Source: Brevundimonas lenta
GTDB taxonomy: Bacteria > Pseudomonadota > Alphaproteobacteria > Caulobacterales > Caulobacteraceae
Reading direction: 5' to 3'
Length of the DNA stretch: 64,000 nt
NCBI RefSeq assembly: GCF_014196335.1
Contig: NZ_JACIDM010000001.1
Span: forward strand, 124,001 to 188,000
How positions within the stretch are numbered: the stretch's first letter is position 1; each line of letters starts with the position of its first letter. The notes under the pieces are model-generated. The model saw nothing but the letters and a program-made list of their open reading frames with translations, did no database searches and was not told the origin of the DNA. Positions 46,293 through 54,703 of this stretch are shown piece after piece. The translations under genes and the position numbers were made by a program.

Positions 46293-46691
46293 TCAGCGGA
46301 CGTCGACCGTCAGGGTGTAGTTGGCGCTCTCGCCGCGACGGGCCGCGTTCCGCATCAGATAGACCTGCACCACATAGTCGCCGCTCGACGGCAGCTGCGC
46401 TTCAAAATGCTGGCCGTCGCTGCTGCCGGTGAACAGCGCGGCGTCCGCGCCCGGCGCGGTGACGTTGAAGTAGTTCGAGGCGTTGCTGGAGCGCATGTGC
46501 ACGCTCATCGTCTGGCCGGCCCGCGCGCCTACCAGATGGTTGACGGTGTCATAGCCCTGGATGTCCCCGGTCACCGTCGCCGAGCTGGCCCCCCGCGCGA
46601 ATTGTATCCGCTCGTTCCTCACGGCGTCCTGCGCCAGCGCCGGAGCGGCAAGGGCGGCGATCGCCGCCAGCAACATCAGAGGCCTGACCAT
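46293..46691 (-). CDS. Secreted protein resembling g-type lysozyme inhibitor PliG
   Basis: This is a 132-residue exported protein with signal peptide MVRPLMLLAAIAALAAPALA. The mature domain has SSATVTGDIQGYDTVNHLVG, AGQTMSVHMRSSNASNYFNV and a C-terminal GDYVVQVYLMRNAARRGES. The SGDY-x-VxVYxMRxxARR signature is the one I associate with the PliG/PliI lysozyme inhibitors of Gram-negative periplasm. A protective role against host or predator lysozyme is inferred. The ATG at 46691 is chosen because the signal peptide starts there, although a longer frame runs upstream. The region upstream is non-coding and repeat-rich. Confidence 0.72.
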   Translation of the reverse strand: MVRPLMLLAAIAALAAPALAQDAVRNERIQFARGASSATVTGDIQGYDTVNHLVGARAGQTMSVHMRSSNASNYFNVTAPGADAALFTGSSDGQHFEAQLPSSGDYVVQVYLMRNAARRGESANYTLTVDVR

Positions 46692-46866
46692 GTGGGTCTC
46701 CCGAAAGCCGTTGTGACAGGCCCCGTCCGACGATCCGAAGGTATCATCACGCAAGCGAGCCGCCGCGATCACATATCCGTGGCGTGCAGTGGACCGTCTC
46801 GACAGGATTTCCGGTTGCGCCACATAGTCGCCGGGCGGTGCGTCATGGGGGGCGGGCCGGAGCGTC

Positions 46867-47010
46867 TCGATGGACGGCTGGTTCGTCACGAAGGACACGA
46901 AGTCTCATAAAGGGCGCCAAGCCACTGAGCCTGGCGCGGCTTTCTTGGTGCCCTTCGTGCTCCTTGGTGCGCTTTGTGATGAACCTTCGCTTGAGGTCGC
47001 TTCGCGGAAG
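46867..47010. repeat. Long hairpin repeat, copy C
   Basis: The left arm starts at 46880 with GGTTCGTCACGAAGGACACG. The right arm ends at 46985; its complement starts GGTTCATCACAAAGCGCACC. The identical GGTTCGTCACGAAGGACACG occurs in copy B, as does CGCTTCGCGGAAG exactly 12 nt after the right arm. A TCGAYGG sequence upstream is conserved too. The element is about 144 bp. Confidence 0.85.
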
Positions 47011-47048
47011 ACGGAAGCCGATGCGCTGCACGGCGACGCAGGCAGTCG

Positions 47049-47093
47049 ACCCTCATCAGACCCTTGGGCCACCTTCTCCCACCGGGAAAAGGA
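47049..47093. repeat. CCTTCTCCC/GGGAAAAGG hairpin after pgi
   Basis: CCTTCTCCC-ACC-GGGAAAAGG forms an eight-of-nine stem beginning 13 nt after the pgi stop, preceded by a CAGACCCTTGGGCCACC segment. This type is a common dispersed bacterial repeat. It could end pgi transcription. Confidence 0.55.
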
Positions 47094-47104
47094 TCAGCAC
47101 TGCC

Positions 47105-48730
47105 CTACACCATCAGCCGCTTCATCAGCTCGGCGGTGGAGGGATCGAGGCTCGGCGACGGCTCGCCGGCCTCGACGTCCTTCAGGATCGCCTTCGCCAG
47201 CACCTTGCCCAGTTCGACGCCCCACTGGTCGAAGCTGTTGATGTCCCAAATGACGCCCTCGACGAAGGTCTTGTGCTCATACAGGGCGATCAGCGCGCCG
47301 ACCGCCTCCGGCGTCAGGGCGTCCATCAGGATGGTGGTCGAGGGGCGGTTGCCCGGGAAGGTCTTGTGCGGCGCCAGCCGCTCGGCCTCAGCCTTGTCGG
47401 CCCCCGCCGCGATCAGTTCAGCCTTCGCCTCGGCCTCGGTCTTGCCGACCATCAGGGCCTGGGCCTGGGCCAGGGCGTTGGACCACAGCGGCGCGTCGCC
47501 CTCGCGGGCGTCCATCGCCCCTTCCGAGGTGTGGCCGACCACCACGAACTCCGCCGGGACCACCTTCGGCCCCTGATGAATCTGCTGGAAGAAAGCGTGC
47601 TGGCCGTTGGTGCCGGGCTCACCGAACACCACCGGACCCGTCGCCGTATCGACGCCCGAGCCGTCGCGTTTCACCCGCTTGCCGTTCGACTCCATCTCCA
47701 GCTGCTGCAGGAAGGCCGGCAGACGGCGCAGGCCGTGGGCGTAGGGCGCGACCGTGCGCGCGTGGCGGTCCAGGCCCTCGACGTTGAACACCTGCGCCAG
47801 CGCCAGCAGCACCGGCGCGTTGCGCTCCAGGTCCGCCGTCAGGAAATGCTCGTCCATCGCCTGGGCGCCGTTCAGCACCCGCTCGAACACGTCCCAGCCC
47901 AGCGCCACGGCGACCGACAGGCTGACCGCCGACCACAGCGAATAACGGCCGCCGACCCAGTCGCGGAAGCCGAAGGTCTTGCCGCAGCCCCAGGCCTCGG
48001 CCTTTTCCGGCGCGGCGGTGACGCCGATCAGGTGCCGGGCCATCCGGCGCGGCGACAGACTCTCGGCCAGCCACGCCTTGGCCAGGTCGGCGTTGGCCAG
48101 GGTCTCCTGGGTGGTGAAGGTCTTCGACACGACGACCACCAGGGTAGTTTCCGGATCCAGCCCGGACAGGGCCTCGGCCATGTCGCGCGGATCGATGTTG
48201 GCGACGAAGCGCAGATCGATGGTCGGCTCCAGCGGCCGCAGCGCGTCCCACAGCAGGCGCGGGCCCAGGTCCGAGCCGCCGATGCCGATGTGCACGATGG
48301 CCGTGAACGGCTGTTTGGTCCCGCCCGTCTCGGCGCCCGAGCCGATGTCGACCGCGAACCGGGCCATGGCGTTGCGGGTCTCGTTGACCTCTTTCGACAC
48401 CGGCTCGCCCAGAGCGCTGAAATCGGCGTCGGCGGCGGCGCGCAGCGCCGGGTGCAGCACCGCGCGGCCCTGGGTGTTGTTGACCGCCTCGCCGCCGAAC
48501 AGGGCGTTCCGGCGTCCCTCGACATCGCAGGTCCGGGCCAGATCGAGGGCGGCCTCGAAGCCTTCGGCGCTCCACGACTGCTTGGACAGGTCGACATAGA
48601 GACCCGCGGCCTCGACACCCATGCGCTCCGTCCGACGCGGATCGGTCGCGAACTGGTGGACGATGCGGGACCCGGCGTCCTTCTTCGCAACGGCGCGGAA
48701 CATGGCCAGGGCCTGGGAGCGGGCGGTCAT
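47105..48730 (-). CDS. pgi: Glucose-6-phosphate isomerase
   Basis: This enzyme interconverts glucose 6-phosphate and fructose 6-phosphate. At 541 residues it is the classical long bacterial form. Signatures are VHIGIGGSDLGPRLLWDAL (phosphate-binding loop), VVVSKTFTTQETLANA, RYSLWSAVSLSVAVALGW, the PGI signature segment GNRPSTTILMDALTPEAVGA and the C-terminal GVIWDINSFDQWGVELGKVL that contains the active-site lysine region. The start ATG 48730 faces a divergent gene across 103 bp. Confidence 0.97.
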   Translation of the reverse strand: MTARSQALAMFRAVAKKDAGSRIVHQFATDPRRTERMGVEAAGLYVDLSKQSWSAEGFEAALDLARTCDVEGRRNALFGGEAVNNTQGRAVLHPALRAAADADFSALGEPVSKEVNETRNAMARFAVDIGSGAETGGTKQPFTAIVHIGIGGSDLGPRLLWDALRPLEPTIDLRFVANIDPRDMAEALSGLDPETTLVVVVSKTFTTQETLANADLAKAWLAESLSPRRMARHLIGVTAAPEKAEAWGCGKTFGFRDWVGGRYSLWSAVSLSVAVALGWDVFERVLNGAQAMDEHFLTADLERNAPVLLALAQVFNVEGLDRHARTVAPYAHGLRRLPAFLQQLEMESNGKRVKRDGSGVDTATGPVVFGEPGTNGQHAFFQQIHQGPKVVPAEFVVVGHTSEGAMDAREGDAPLWSNALAQAQALMVGKTEAEAKAELIAAGADKAEAERLAPHKTFPGNRPSTTILMDALTPEAVGALIALYEHKTFVEGVIWDINSFDQWGVELGKVLAKAILKDVEAGEPSPSLDPSTAELMKRLMV

Positions 48731-48833
48731 TCGGCGGTCTCGATCGGGGAAGGGGGTAAACCCTCGTTTACGGGTCGGGCGTAAGCCGGTTCAACGCCGA
48801 ATCCACGATTCGGACCAACAAAAGAGGTTCGCC

Positions 48834-49310
48834 ATGTCCTGCGGCGTCGCCCTGGCCGTCTCTCTCCTGCTCTCCGACCCGGGCGTGGCCCTCGCCGCGG
48901 CCCAGCCGCCGGCGGCCGCCGACGCGCCGGTTTCGGTCGCGGGCGAGCCCCTGTTCGCCGATATCATCACGCGTTCGGGCGATCTGCGCGGCGTCGTCCG
49001 GGGCTGGATGGCCAGCGGCGCGGCGGACCAGCCCGGCTTCATGACGGCCGACGCCTTCACCGGCTTCAAGACACGCGCCGCCGAACTGGCCGCGCTCGAC
49101 ATGCAGGGTCACCTGATCCTCAAGGAGCGCGGCACGGACGGCGACCTGAAATGCATCCTGCGCGGCATTTCGGAAGACATGCCGAAGAAGGTCGAGGCTG
49201 TCGAAGCCGCCGCCAGCCCCGCCGAGCGCCGCGTCGCCCTGGACGAACTGGCCTACCTCCTGAACGACAACGTCGAGGTCATCACCGCTCCGCCGCAGCC
49301 GCCGGTGTAG
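48834..49310 (+). CDS. Hypothetical exported protein (158 residues)
   Basis: No family is recognised with confidence. The N terminus MSCGVALAVSLLLSDPGVAL looks like a signal peptide, with a likely cleavage after ALAAAQ. The mature part is mainly helical: GEPLFADIITRSGDLRGVV, AFTGFKTRAAELAALDMQGH, a Cys in DLKCILRGISEDMPKKVEA, and a Pro-rich C terminus ITAPPQPPV. The codon bias is like core genes. AAAGAGG lies 7 nt before ATG 48834. It precedes the dsbD gene by 116 nt, so a shared transcript is possible but not certain. Confidence 0.65.
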   Translation: MSCGVALAVSLLLSDPGVALAAAQPPAAADAPVSVAGEPLFADIITRSGDLRGVVRGWMASGAADQPGFMTADAFTGFKTRAAELAALDMQGHLILKERGTDGDLKCILRGISEDMPKKVEAVEAAASPAERRVALDELAYLLNDNVEVITAPPQPPV

Positions 49311-49426
49311 GTCCCCCTCCCAACGGGAGAGGGATTCGCAGCGTGAGACGACGCGCCGCTGTCCGCGCCAGTGACGGCGGGGGCCATGACCGGCTAGGGT
49401 CGGGACGTCCCTGTTCGCGAGGCCCG

Positions 49427-51601
49427 ATGCGTCGGCTGTTCCGTCTTCTGATCCTGCTCGGCCTGATGCTGGTCCCGGTCGCGACCTGGGCGCAGGCGGC
49501 CCCGTCCGCCGGCCCGCAGCGCACCGAACGGATCGAGGCCGAGCTGGTGGCGATGAGCCGCTGGGCCGCGCCGGGTTCGACCGCGGTGGTGGCGATCCGT
49601 CAGAATATCGAACCGGGCTGGCACACCTACTGGCGCAATCCGGGCGATTCCGGCGGTCCGACCACCCTGGTCTGGACCCTGCCGCAGGGCGTGTCGGCCG
49701 GCGACATCGTCTGGCCCCTGCCGGACCGGCAACGGCTGCAGCAGCTGGTCAACTACGGCTACGAGGGCGTGGTCTATCTGCCCGTGCCGATCGAGGTCCC
49801 CGCCGACGCGCGGCCCGGAACCGTCCTGCCCCTGTTGGTGAAGGCGCAGTTCCTGGTCTGCAGCGCCGAGATGTGCGTGCCCGACGACCTGACACTGACC
49901 CTCGACCTGCCTGTGCGCGAGGGCGCCGCGCCGCTGGACCCCGCTCATGGCGCGGCCATCGCGCGAGTGCTGGAACAGGCCCCGCGTCCGGCCGGGATCA
50001 CGGCGCACGTCTCGCTGGAGAACGGGGTGCTGACCCTGACGGCGACCGGCGGTCCGCTGGCCGGCCGCGATCCGGGTCCGAGCTATTTCTTCCCGTTCGA
50101 GAGCGGGGTGATCGACCACGCCGCCGCCCAGACCGGGTCCTGGGGCCCGCAAGGGCTGACCCTGGCCCTTGCCGCCGGCGGCAAGATGAACACCAACGGC
50201 CTGTCGGGTCCGATCGGAGGCGTTCTCGTCACCGAGAACGGCGCCTGGGAGATCCGCGCCGAACCGGGAGCGGCCCTGCCGGGCGCGACGGGGTCCGGCG
50301 ACGTCACGACCCGACCCGAGCACACGGCGCCCGTAGCGACTGAACCGGCCGGTTGGAGCGCCTTCGCCAAGGCGGCGCTGTTCGCCCTGCTGGGCGGGCT
50401 GATCCTGAACCTGATGCCTTGCGTCTTCCCCATCCTGGCGATGAAGGCCGCGGCCCTGACGGCTTCGGCCCACAATCCCCGCCATGCAGGACGGGACGGC
50501 CTGGCCTTTCTCGCGGGCGTGCTGACCACCTTCCTGATCCTGGCCGGCGTCCTGCTGGGCCTGCGCGCGGCGGGCGAGGCGGTCGGCTGGGGCTTCCAGC
50601 TGCAATCGCCGCCGGTGATCGCCGGCCTGGCGCTGCTGATGCTGGCCGTGGCGCTGAACCTGTCGGGCGTCTTCCACGTCGGCGGCGGGCTGCAGGCCGC
50701 CGGTTCCGGACCGCTGGCCCGCCTGCCGGGCGGCGTCGGGGCCTTCTTCACCGGCGCGCTGGCGGTCGTGGTGGCCGCGCCCTGCACCGCGCCCTTCATG
50801 GCCTTCGCCCTGGGCGCGGCCCTGGTCATGCCGTGGCCGATGGCGCTGGTCGTGTTCCTGATGCTGGGGCTGGGCCTCGCCCTGCCGTTCGTCCTCGTCA
50901 GCCTGTCGCCGGCCCTGCTGGCGAAGCTGCCGCGCCCCGGCGCCTGGATGGAGCGGCTGAAGGGTCTGCTGGCCTTCCCGATGTACGGGACCGCCCTGTG
51001 GCTGGGCTGGGTGTTCAGCCGCCAGGCCGGCGCCGACGCCCTGGGCCTGCTGTTCGCGGCCGGACTGCTGCTGGCGCTCGGCCTGTGGCTGGTCGGCACG
51101 GGGCAGACGGAGCGCGGCCTCGGCCGTCGCGGCGTGGTTCATCTGACGGCCGGCGCGGTCGTCCTGGTGCTGGCGGGCGCCGGCGTCTTCATGGCCGCCC
51201 AGGCGCCGGATTCACCGGCGACAGGCGTGCCGACCCGCGCCGAAGGATCCGGCCCGCCGTCCGCGCCGTGGTCGCAGGCGGCCATCGACACGGCCCTGGC
51301 CGAGGGACGTCCGGTGCTGGTCAACTTCACCGCCGACTGGTGCGTGACCTGCAAGATCAACGAGCAGACCTCCCTGACCTCGCCCGAGGTCGCGCGCGAG
51401 ATGGAGCGGACCAACGCCGTCTATCTGGTCGCCGACTGGACCCGCCGCGACGACGCCATCACCGCCGAATTGCAGCGCCGCGGCCGGTCGGGCGTTCCGC
51501 TGTATCTGCTCTATCTTCCCGGACAGGCGGAGCCGCGGGTTCTGCCGCAGCTGCTGACCGCGGGCGTCATCGTCGACGCCCTCAAGGACGCCCGTCCCTG
51601 A
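49427..51601 (+). CDS. Protein-disulfide reductase, DsbD/ScsB type
   Basis: This is a 724-residue transmembrane electron conduit that carries reducing power from cytoplasmic thioredoxin to periplasmic thiol proteins. A signal peptide (to VATWAQ) is followed by a periplasmic N domain (about 30-300) with FLVCSAEMCVPDDL, its Cys pair. The eight-helix core has reactive Cys residues in LILNLMPCVFPILAMKA and VVAAPCTAPFMAFA. A C-terminal thioredoxin domain has FTADWCVTCKINEQ. All three disulfide modules are therefore complete. The long N domain with C-x4-C favours the ScsB-like branch over classic DsbD. A redoxin-type lipoprotein gene follows at 24 nt. Confidence 0.9.
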   Translation: MRRLFRLLILLGLMLVPVATWAQAAPSAGPQRTERIEAELVAMSRWAAPGSTAVVAIRQNIEPGWHTYWRNPGDSGGPTTLVWTLPQGVSAGDIVWPLPDRQRLQQLVNYGYEGVVYLPVPIEVPADARPGTVLPLLVKAQFLVCSAEMCVPDDLTLTLDLPVREGAAPLDPAHGAAIARVLEQAPRPAGITAHVSLENGVLTLTATGGPLAGRDPGPSYFFPFESGVIDHAAAQTGSWGPQGLTLALAAGGKMNTNGLSGPIGGVLVTENGAWEIRAEPGAALPGATGSGDVTTRPEHTAPVATEPAGWSAFAKAALFALLGGLILNLMPCVFPILAMKAAALTASAHNPRHAGRDGLAFLAGVLTTFLILAGVLLGLRAAGEAVGWGFQLQSPPVIAGLALLMLAVALNLSGVFHVGGGLQAAGSGPLARLPGGVGAFFTGALAVVVAAPCTAPFMAFALGAALVMPWPMALVVFLMLGLGLALPFVLVSLSPALLAKLPRPGAWMERLKGLLAFPMYGTALWLGWVFSRQAGADALGLLFAAGLLLALGLWLVGTGQTERGLGRRGVVHLTAGAVVLVLAGAGVFMAAQAPDSPATGVPTRAEGSGPPSAPWSQAAIDTALAEGRPVLVNFTADWCVTCKINEQTSLTSPEVAREMERTNAVYLVADWTRRDDAITAELQRRGRSGVPLYLLYLPGQAEPRVLPQLLTAGVIVDALKDARP

Positions 51602-51624
51602 CGTACTGACCACAGGAGGCCGCC

Positions 51625-52305
51625 ATGACCCGACTGATCACCGTAGCCCTGGCCGCGTTGACCCTCGCCGCATGCCAGCAACAGGCCGCCGCGCCGCAGA
51701 AGGCCGAAACGCCGGCCCCGACGCCGGTCGCCGCCGCTGCGCCTGGAGCGATGCCGATGGCCGGGCAGATGGCGCCCGCCTTCACCCTGGTCGACGCCGA
51801 GGGGGTGCAGCGCTCGCTGGCCGACTTCCGCGGCAAGGTCGTCGTGCTGGAGTGGACCAACGAAGGCTGCCCCTATGTGAAGAAGCACTACACCGGCGCC
51901 ATGCAGGCCCTCCAGCGCGAGGCGGCCGAGGACGGCGTCGTCTGGCTCAGCATCATCTCCTCGTCGCCCGGCACCCAGGGCTATGTCGAGGGCGACAGCG
52001 CCCGCGCCTGGAAGACCCGCACCAACGCCGGATCGACGCACCTGCTGCTGGATCCGACCGGTCAGGTCGGCAAGCTGTTCGGGGCCAAGACCACGCCGGA
52101 CATGCGGATCATCGATGCCGAGGGTCGCCTGGTCTATGTCGGCGGCATCGACGACAAGCCGACGCCGCGCGTCGAGGACCTGCAGGGGGCGACGAATTTC
52201 GTCCGCGCCGCGCTGGATGACGTGCAGTCGGAACGCCCGGTGCGAACCGCCTTCGCCACGCCCTACGGCTGTGCGATCAAATATCCGGAAACGGTCGGGA
52301 CCTGA
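51625..52305 (+). CDS. Periplasmic redoxin-domain lipoprotein
   Basis: This is a 226-residue lipoprotein (MTRLITVALAALTLAAC lipobox AAC, then Ala/Pro spacer) with a thioredoxin-fold AhpC/TSA-redoxin domain: FTLVDAEGVQRSLADFRGKV and VVVLEWTNEGCPYVKKHYTG, in which the Cys sits at the N terminus of the active helix as in the GCPFVKKHY redoxins, then LDPTGQVGKLFGAKTTPDMR. A second Cys occurs near the C terminus (PYGCAIKYP) and could be resolving. Being 24 nt after the DsbD-like gene with a strong AGGAGG site, it is a probable partner receiving electrons for peroxide or disulfide reduction. Confidence 0.85.
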   Translation: MTRLITVALAALTLAACQQQAAAPQKAETPAPTPVAAAAPGAMPMAGQMAPAFTLVDAEGVQRSLADFRGKVVVLEWTNEGCPYVKKHYTGAMQALQREAAEDGVVWLSIISSSPGTQGYVEGDSARAWKTRTNAGSTHLLLDPTGQVGKLFGAKTTPDMRIIDAEGRLVYVGGIDDKPTPRVEDLQGATNFVRAALDDVQSERPVRTAFATPYGCAIKYPETVGT

Positions 52306-52308
52306 GGC

Positions 52309-52758
52309 TCAGCGCGGGGCCGCGTCGACCACCACCTCTGTACGCCGTCGCATCGGCTCGTTGGTTCCCTGGGACGTCACGGCGCCCTCGGATCCGATGG
52401 CTTCAAGCTCGAACGCCGGCGTGGGCCAGCCTGCGGCGACCAGCGCCTCGGCCACCGACACGGCGCGGCGCTGCGACAGATCCACATTGTCCGCCGCCAC
52501 GCCCTGGGCATCCGCCAGGCCGATCACCCGCACCCGGCGGATGTCGCAACCCTGCAGCTGGGTCGCCGTCAGCCCGATCGCCTGCAGCGCCGGATTGGTC
52601 AGCCGGGCCTCGTTCTCGGCGAAATAGACCTCGAACCGCTTCTCGGCGCACGGCGAGGGCTGCGCCACGATGTCCGCGCGATCCGGCGTCTTCGGCGTCA
52701 GGCTGCAGCCCGCCAGAACACCCGCCGTCAGGCCCGTCAGCAAGATCGTACGCAGCAT
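52309..52758 (-). CDS. OmpA-family lipoprotein
   Basis: This 149-residue protein has a lipoprotein signal (MLRTILLTGLTAGVLAGC, lipobox LAGC) and a C-terminal OmpA-like domain: FEVYFAENEARLTNPALQAI, VRVIGLADAQGVAADNVDLS, QRRAVSVAEALVAAG and the end NEPMRRRTEVVVD. This domain binds the diaminopimelate peptide of peptidoglycan and tethers the outer membrane to the wall. Two cysteines (SPCAEKR and QGCDIRR) may form a disulfide. Its stop is 3 nt from the redoxin gene stop in convergent order, so the 3' ends nearly touch. Confidence 0.82.
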   Translation of the reverse strand: MLRTILLTGLTAGVLAGCSLTPKTPDRADIVAQPSPCAEKRFEVYFAENEARLTNPALQAIGLTATQLQGCDIRRVRVIGLADAQGVAADNVDLSQRRAVSVAEALVAAGWPTPAFELEAIGSEGAVTSQGTNEPMRRRTEVVVDAAPR

Positions 52759-52781
52759 CTCCGAACCCTCTCCGCTTCATG

Positions 52782-52812
52782 AAAAGGGCGGCCCGCCACC
52801 GACGAACCGCCC
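52782..52812 (-). terminator. Terminator for the 52839 gene
   Basis: The stem GGGCGG/CCGCCC (52786-52791 with 52807-52812) has a 15-nt loop and, in the minus direction, TTTT after the stem. It lies about 27 nt beyond the stop of the glycine-zipper gene. Confidence 0.55.
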
Positions 52813-52838
52813 GTATCTCAGTTCAGAAAAGCCTGCGC

Positions 52839-53180
52839 CTAGTAGCGACGCTGGCCGTTCTCCCAGTAGCATTCGTCCTGACGGCCGTCGTAGCAGTAGT
52901 AATACCGCCCCTGGCTGTCCCGGTAACGCTGCTGGTTGTTCCGGTCTTCGTTGGAGCCGCGGATAATGCCCGCAGCGCCGCCGACGACCGCGCCGATGGC
53001 TGCGCCGGTGCCGGCGCTGCCGCTCCCGACGTTATTGCCGATGATAGCGCCGGCGACCGCACCGAGGCCGGCGCCGATTGCGCCCTGACGCGTAGCCTCG
53101 CTGGGTTGGCTATAGGGGTCGCTGGCGCAGGCCCCGGCCAGCAGGCCGGCAGACGCAATCGCGATGATCGCCTTCTTCAT
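52839..53180 (-). CDS. Glycine-zipper lipoprotein with Tyr/Arg-rich C terminus
   Basis: This is a 113-residue lipoprotein: MKKAIIAIASAGLLAGACAS with lipobox AGAC, then a 50-residue glycine-zipper helical hairpin (GAIGAGLGAVAGAIIGNNVG, GTGAAIGAVVGGAAGI) as in OmpA-like/YMGG proteins, and a short tail with two cysteines (YYYCYDGRQDECYW). ATG 53180 is preferred because AAGGAAG lies just upstream; an earlier in-frame ATG at 53195 adds five residues. It is probably an outer-membrane-associated stress protein. Confidence 0.8.
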   Translation of the reverse strand: MKKAIIAIASAGLLAGACASDPYSQPSEATRQGAIGAGLGAVAGAIIGNNVGSGSAGTGAAIGAVVGGAAGIIRGSNEDRNNQQRYRDSQGRYYYCYDGRQDECYWENGQRRY

Positions 53181-53331
53181 GGTGACTTCCTTCATCCCTC
53201 AGGTTCGCCCCGTGGGTGAGAACGCTGGATAAGCGTGACGGTTCCCCGCCTATGATCCTGGTTAAGCCTGCATTAGGCTGGTTTCCGGGGCGCGGAGGGT
53301 GCGTCCGGGGCATTGAGACGGGGGTTTTCGT

Positions 53332-53670
53332 ATGCGTTTTTCCGAACCGGTCCGCATGGCGGACGATAGCGATCACAGCCCGGTGTGGGCGCGCTCCAAG
53401 CGTCGTGGGGGCAACCCGGTCATCGGGGTTATCGTGACCCTGCTCGCGCTGTTCGGCGTGCTGACAGCTGTGCTCGGCATCAAGGAGCAGTCGCTGGCCG
53501 AAGGCGGCGCCATGATGGACGGCTGGATCACCAAGGGCGTCTCGACCGTGAAGGGCGAAGCCCCGAAGGTCGCCGACGAGGCCACCGACGTCGCTGCCGA
53601 AGCCGCCGGCAAGGCCGGTGATGCGGCCCAGGCCGGCGCCGCCGCCGCGACCGAAGAGCTGAAGAAGTAG
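53332..53670 (+). CDS. Single-pass membrane protein, unknown (112 residues)
   Basis: A transmembrane helix (about residues 26-50, GNPVIGVIVTLLALFGVLTA) follows a short basic N terminus. The C-terminal periplasmic part is an Ala/Glu/Lys-rich helix (VADEATDVAAEAAGKAGDAA). It is not a known enzyme. Upstream is a purine stretch (GAGACGGGGG) 12 nt before the ATG. The gene lies 61 nt before the lipid kinase gene on the same strand and may be cotranscribed. Codon composition is as in the core genome. It may be an assembly or scaffold protein. Confidence 0.65.
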   Translation: MRFSEPVRMADDSDHSPVWARSKRRGGNPVIGVIVTLLALFGVLTAVLGIKEQSLAEGGAMMDGWITKGVSTVKGEAPKVADEATDVAAEAAGKAGDAAQAGAAAATEELKK

Positions 53671-53731
53671 TAGTCTCGCTACCGTCTCACCGCCGCCGGA
53701 ACATCGTCCCCTCGCGGGGCGTTCGGGCGGC

Positions 53732-54703
53732 ATGAGCGAGACTGTAGCCGATGCTGTCGATCTGACGGCCGTGTCCCCGGATGCGGCCGTCGAGCCTTGC
53801 GTCCTGACGCCCCATGTGGCGCTGGGCCGGGTCATAATGCTGGTCAATCCGTTGTCCGGCAGCGTCGGCCCTGGCGCGGCCGCAGAAGCGGAAGGCATCC
53901 TGTCCGCCTACGCCTGCGAGGCCTCGGTCGTGTCGCTGGAAGCCGGACAGTTCGACCAGCAGATCCAGGCCGCGTTGGATGAGAAACCGGATGTCCTGTT
54001 CGTTCTCGCGGGAGACGGCACGGCCGGCACGATCGCCTCGCGCGCCGGCCCGGACGGGCCCCTTGTCGCTCCGCTGCCGGGCGGCACCATGAACATGCTG
54101 CCGAAGGCGCTGTACGGCACGGCCGACTGGAAGGCCGCCCTGAAGGTCGCGCTGGAGGAAGGCGCACCGCAGTGCGTGGCCGGCGGCGAGGTCGAGGACG
54201 GCGAGGTTCGCCAGGCCTTCTTCTGCGCCACCATTCTTGGATCGCCGGCGCTGTGGGCCCCGGCCCGCGAGGCGATGCGCACGGGTCGGCTGAAACTGGC
54301 CTGGCTCTATGCGCGCCGGGCCCTGAAGCGCGCCTTCTCCGGCCGTCTGCGCTTCTCCCTCGACAAGCGTCCCGAGCGCCGGGCCGAGGCCCTGGTGCTG
54401 ATCAGCCCGATGATCTCGAAAGCCATGGACGAGGACACAGGCCTGGAGGCCGCCGCCATGAATCCCGCGGACGCGGGCGAGGCCTTCCGCCTCGCCGCCA
54501 ACGCCGTCCTCAGCGACTGGCGCCAGGATCCGTCCGTCACCACCCGGGCGACGCGGATGGTTCGGGTTCGCGCCCGTTCGCGCATCCCGGCGGTGATCGA
54601 CGGCGAGCCCATCCTGCTGCGTCATGAGGCTCGCGTCCGGTTTATCCGCAACGCCTTCCAGGCCCTGGCGCCGATCCCGGCTGCGGCGGAGGACGCCGTC
54701 TAG
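53732..54703 (+). CDS. Diacylglycerol-kinase-family lipid kinase
   Basis: This is a 323-residue cytoplasmic lipid kinase with the DAGK catalytic domain (about residues 30-160) and a beta-rich C-terminal domain. The ATP loop reads AGDGT (residues 93-97) where most members have GGDGT. The second motif PLPGGTMNMLPKALYG is intact, as is VIMLVNPLSGSVGPGAA. Similar proteins phosphorylate diacylglycerol or related lipids in membrane turnover. The next gene, a phosphoesterase, starts with GTG overlapping this stop by 1 nt (TAGTG), so the two are coupled and may work on the same lipid phosphate metabolism. Confidence 0.85.
   Translation: MSETVADAVDLTAVSPDAAVEPCVLTPHVALGRVIMLVNPLSGSVGPGAAAEAEGILSAYACEASVVSLEAGQFDQQIQAALDEKPDVLFVLAGDGTAGTIASRAGPDGPLVAPLPGGTMNMLPKALYGTADWKAALKVALEEGAPQCVAGGEVEDGEVRQAFFCATILGSPALWAPAREAMRTGRLKLAWLYARRALKRAFSGRLRFSLDKRPERRAEALVLISPMISKAMDEDTGLEAAAMNPADAGEAFRLAANAVLSDWRQDPSVTTRATRMVRVRARSRIPAVIDGEPILLRHEARVRFIRNAFQALAPIPAAAEDAV

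Larger units (their letters stand above)
46692..47104. other. Intergenic region between the PliG-like gene and pgi
   Basis: This 413-bp stretch has no convincing gene. It holds the promoter side of the PliG-like gene (46692-46866), the long hairpin copy C (46867-47010) and a second repeat (47049-47093). Forward and reverse frames running through it are translations of the repeat. Confidence 0.7.

Noticed and set aside
46784..47241. Frames across hairpin copy C in both directions
   Set aside because: They are repeat-derived peptides (VTKDTKSHKGRQ, FITKRTKEHEGHQ) that also overlap pgi in antisense.
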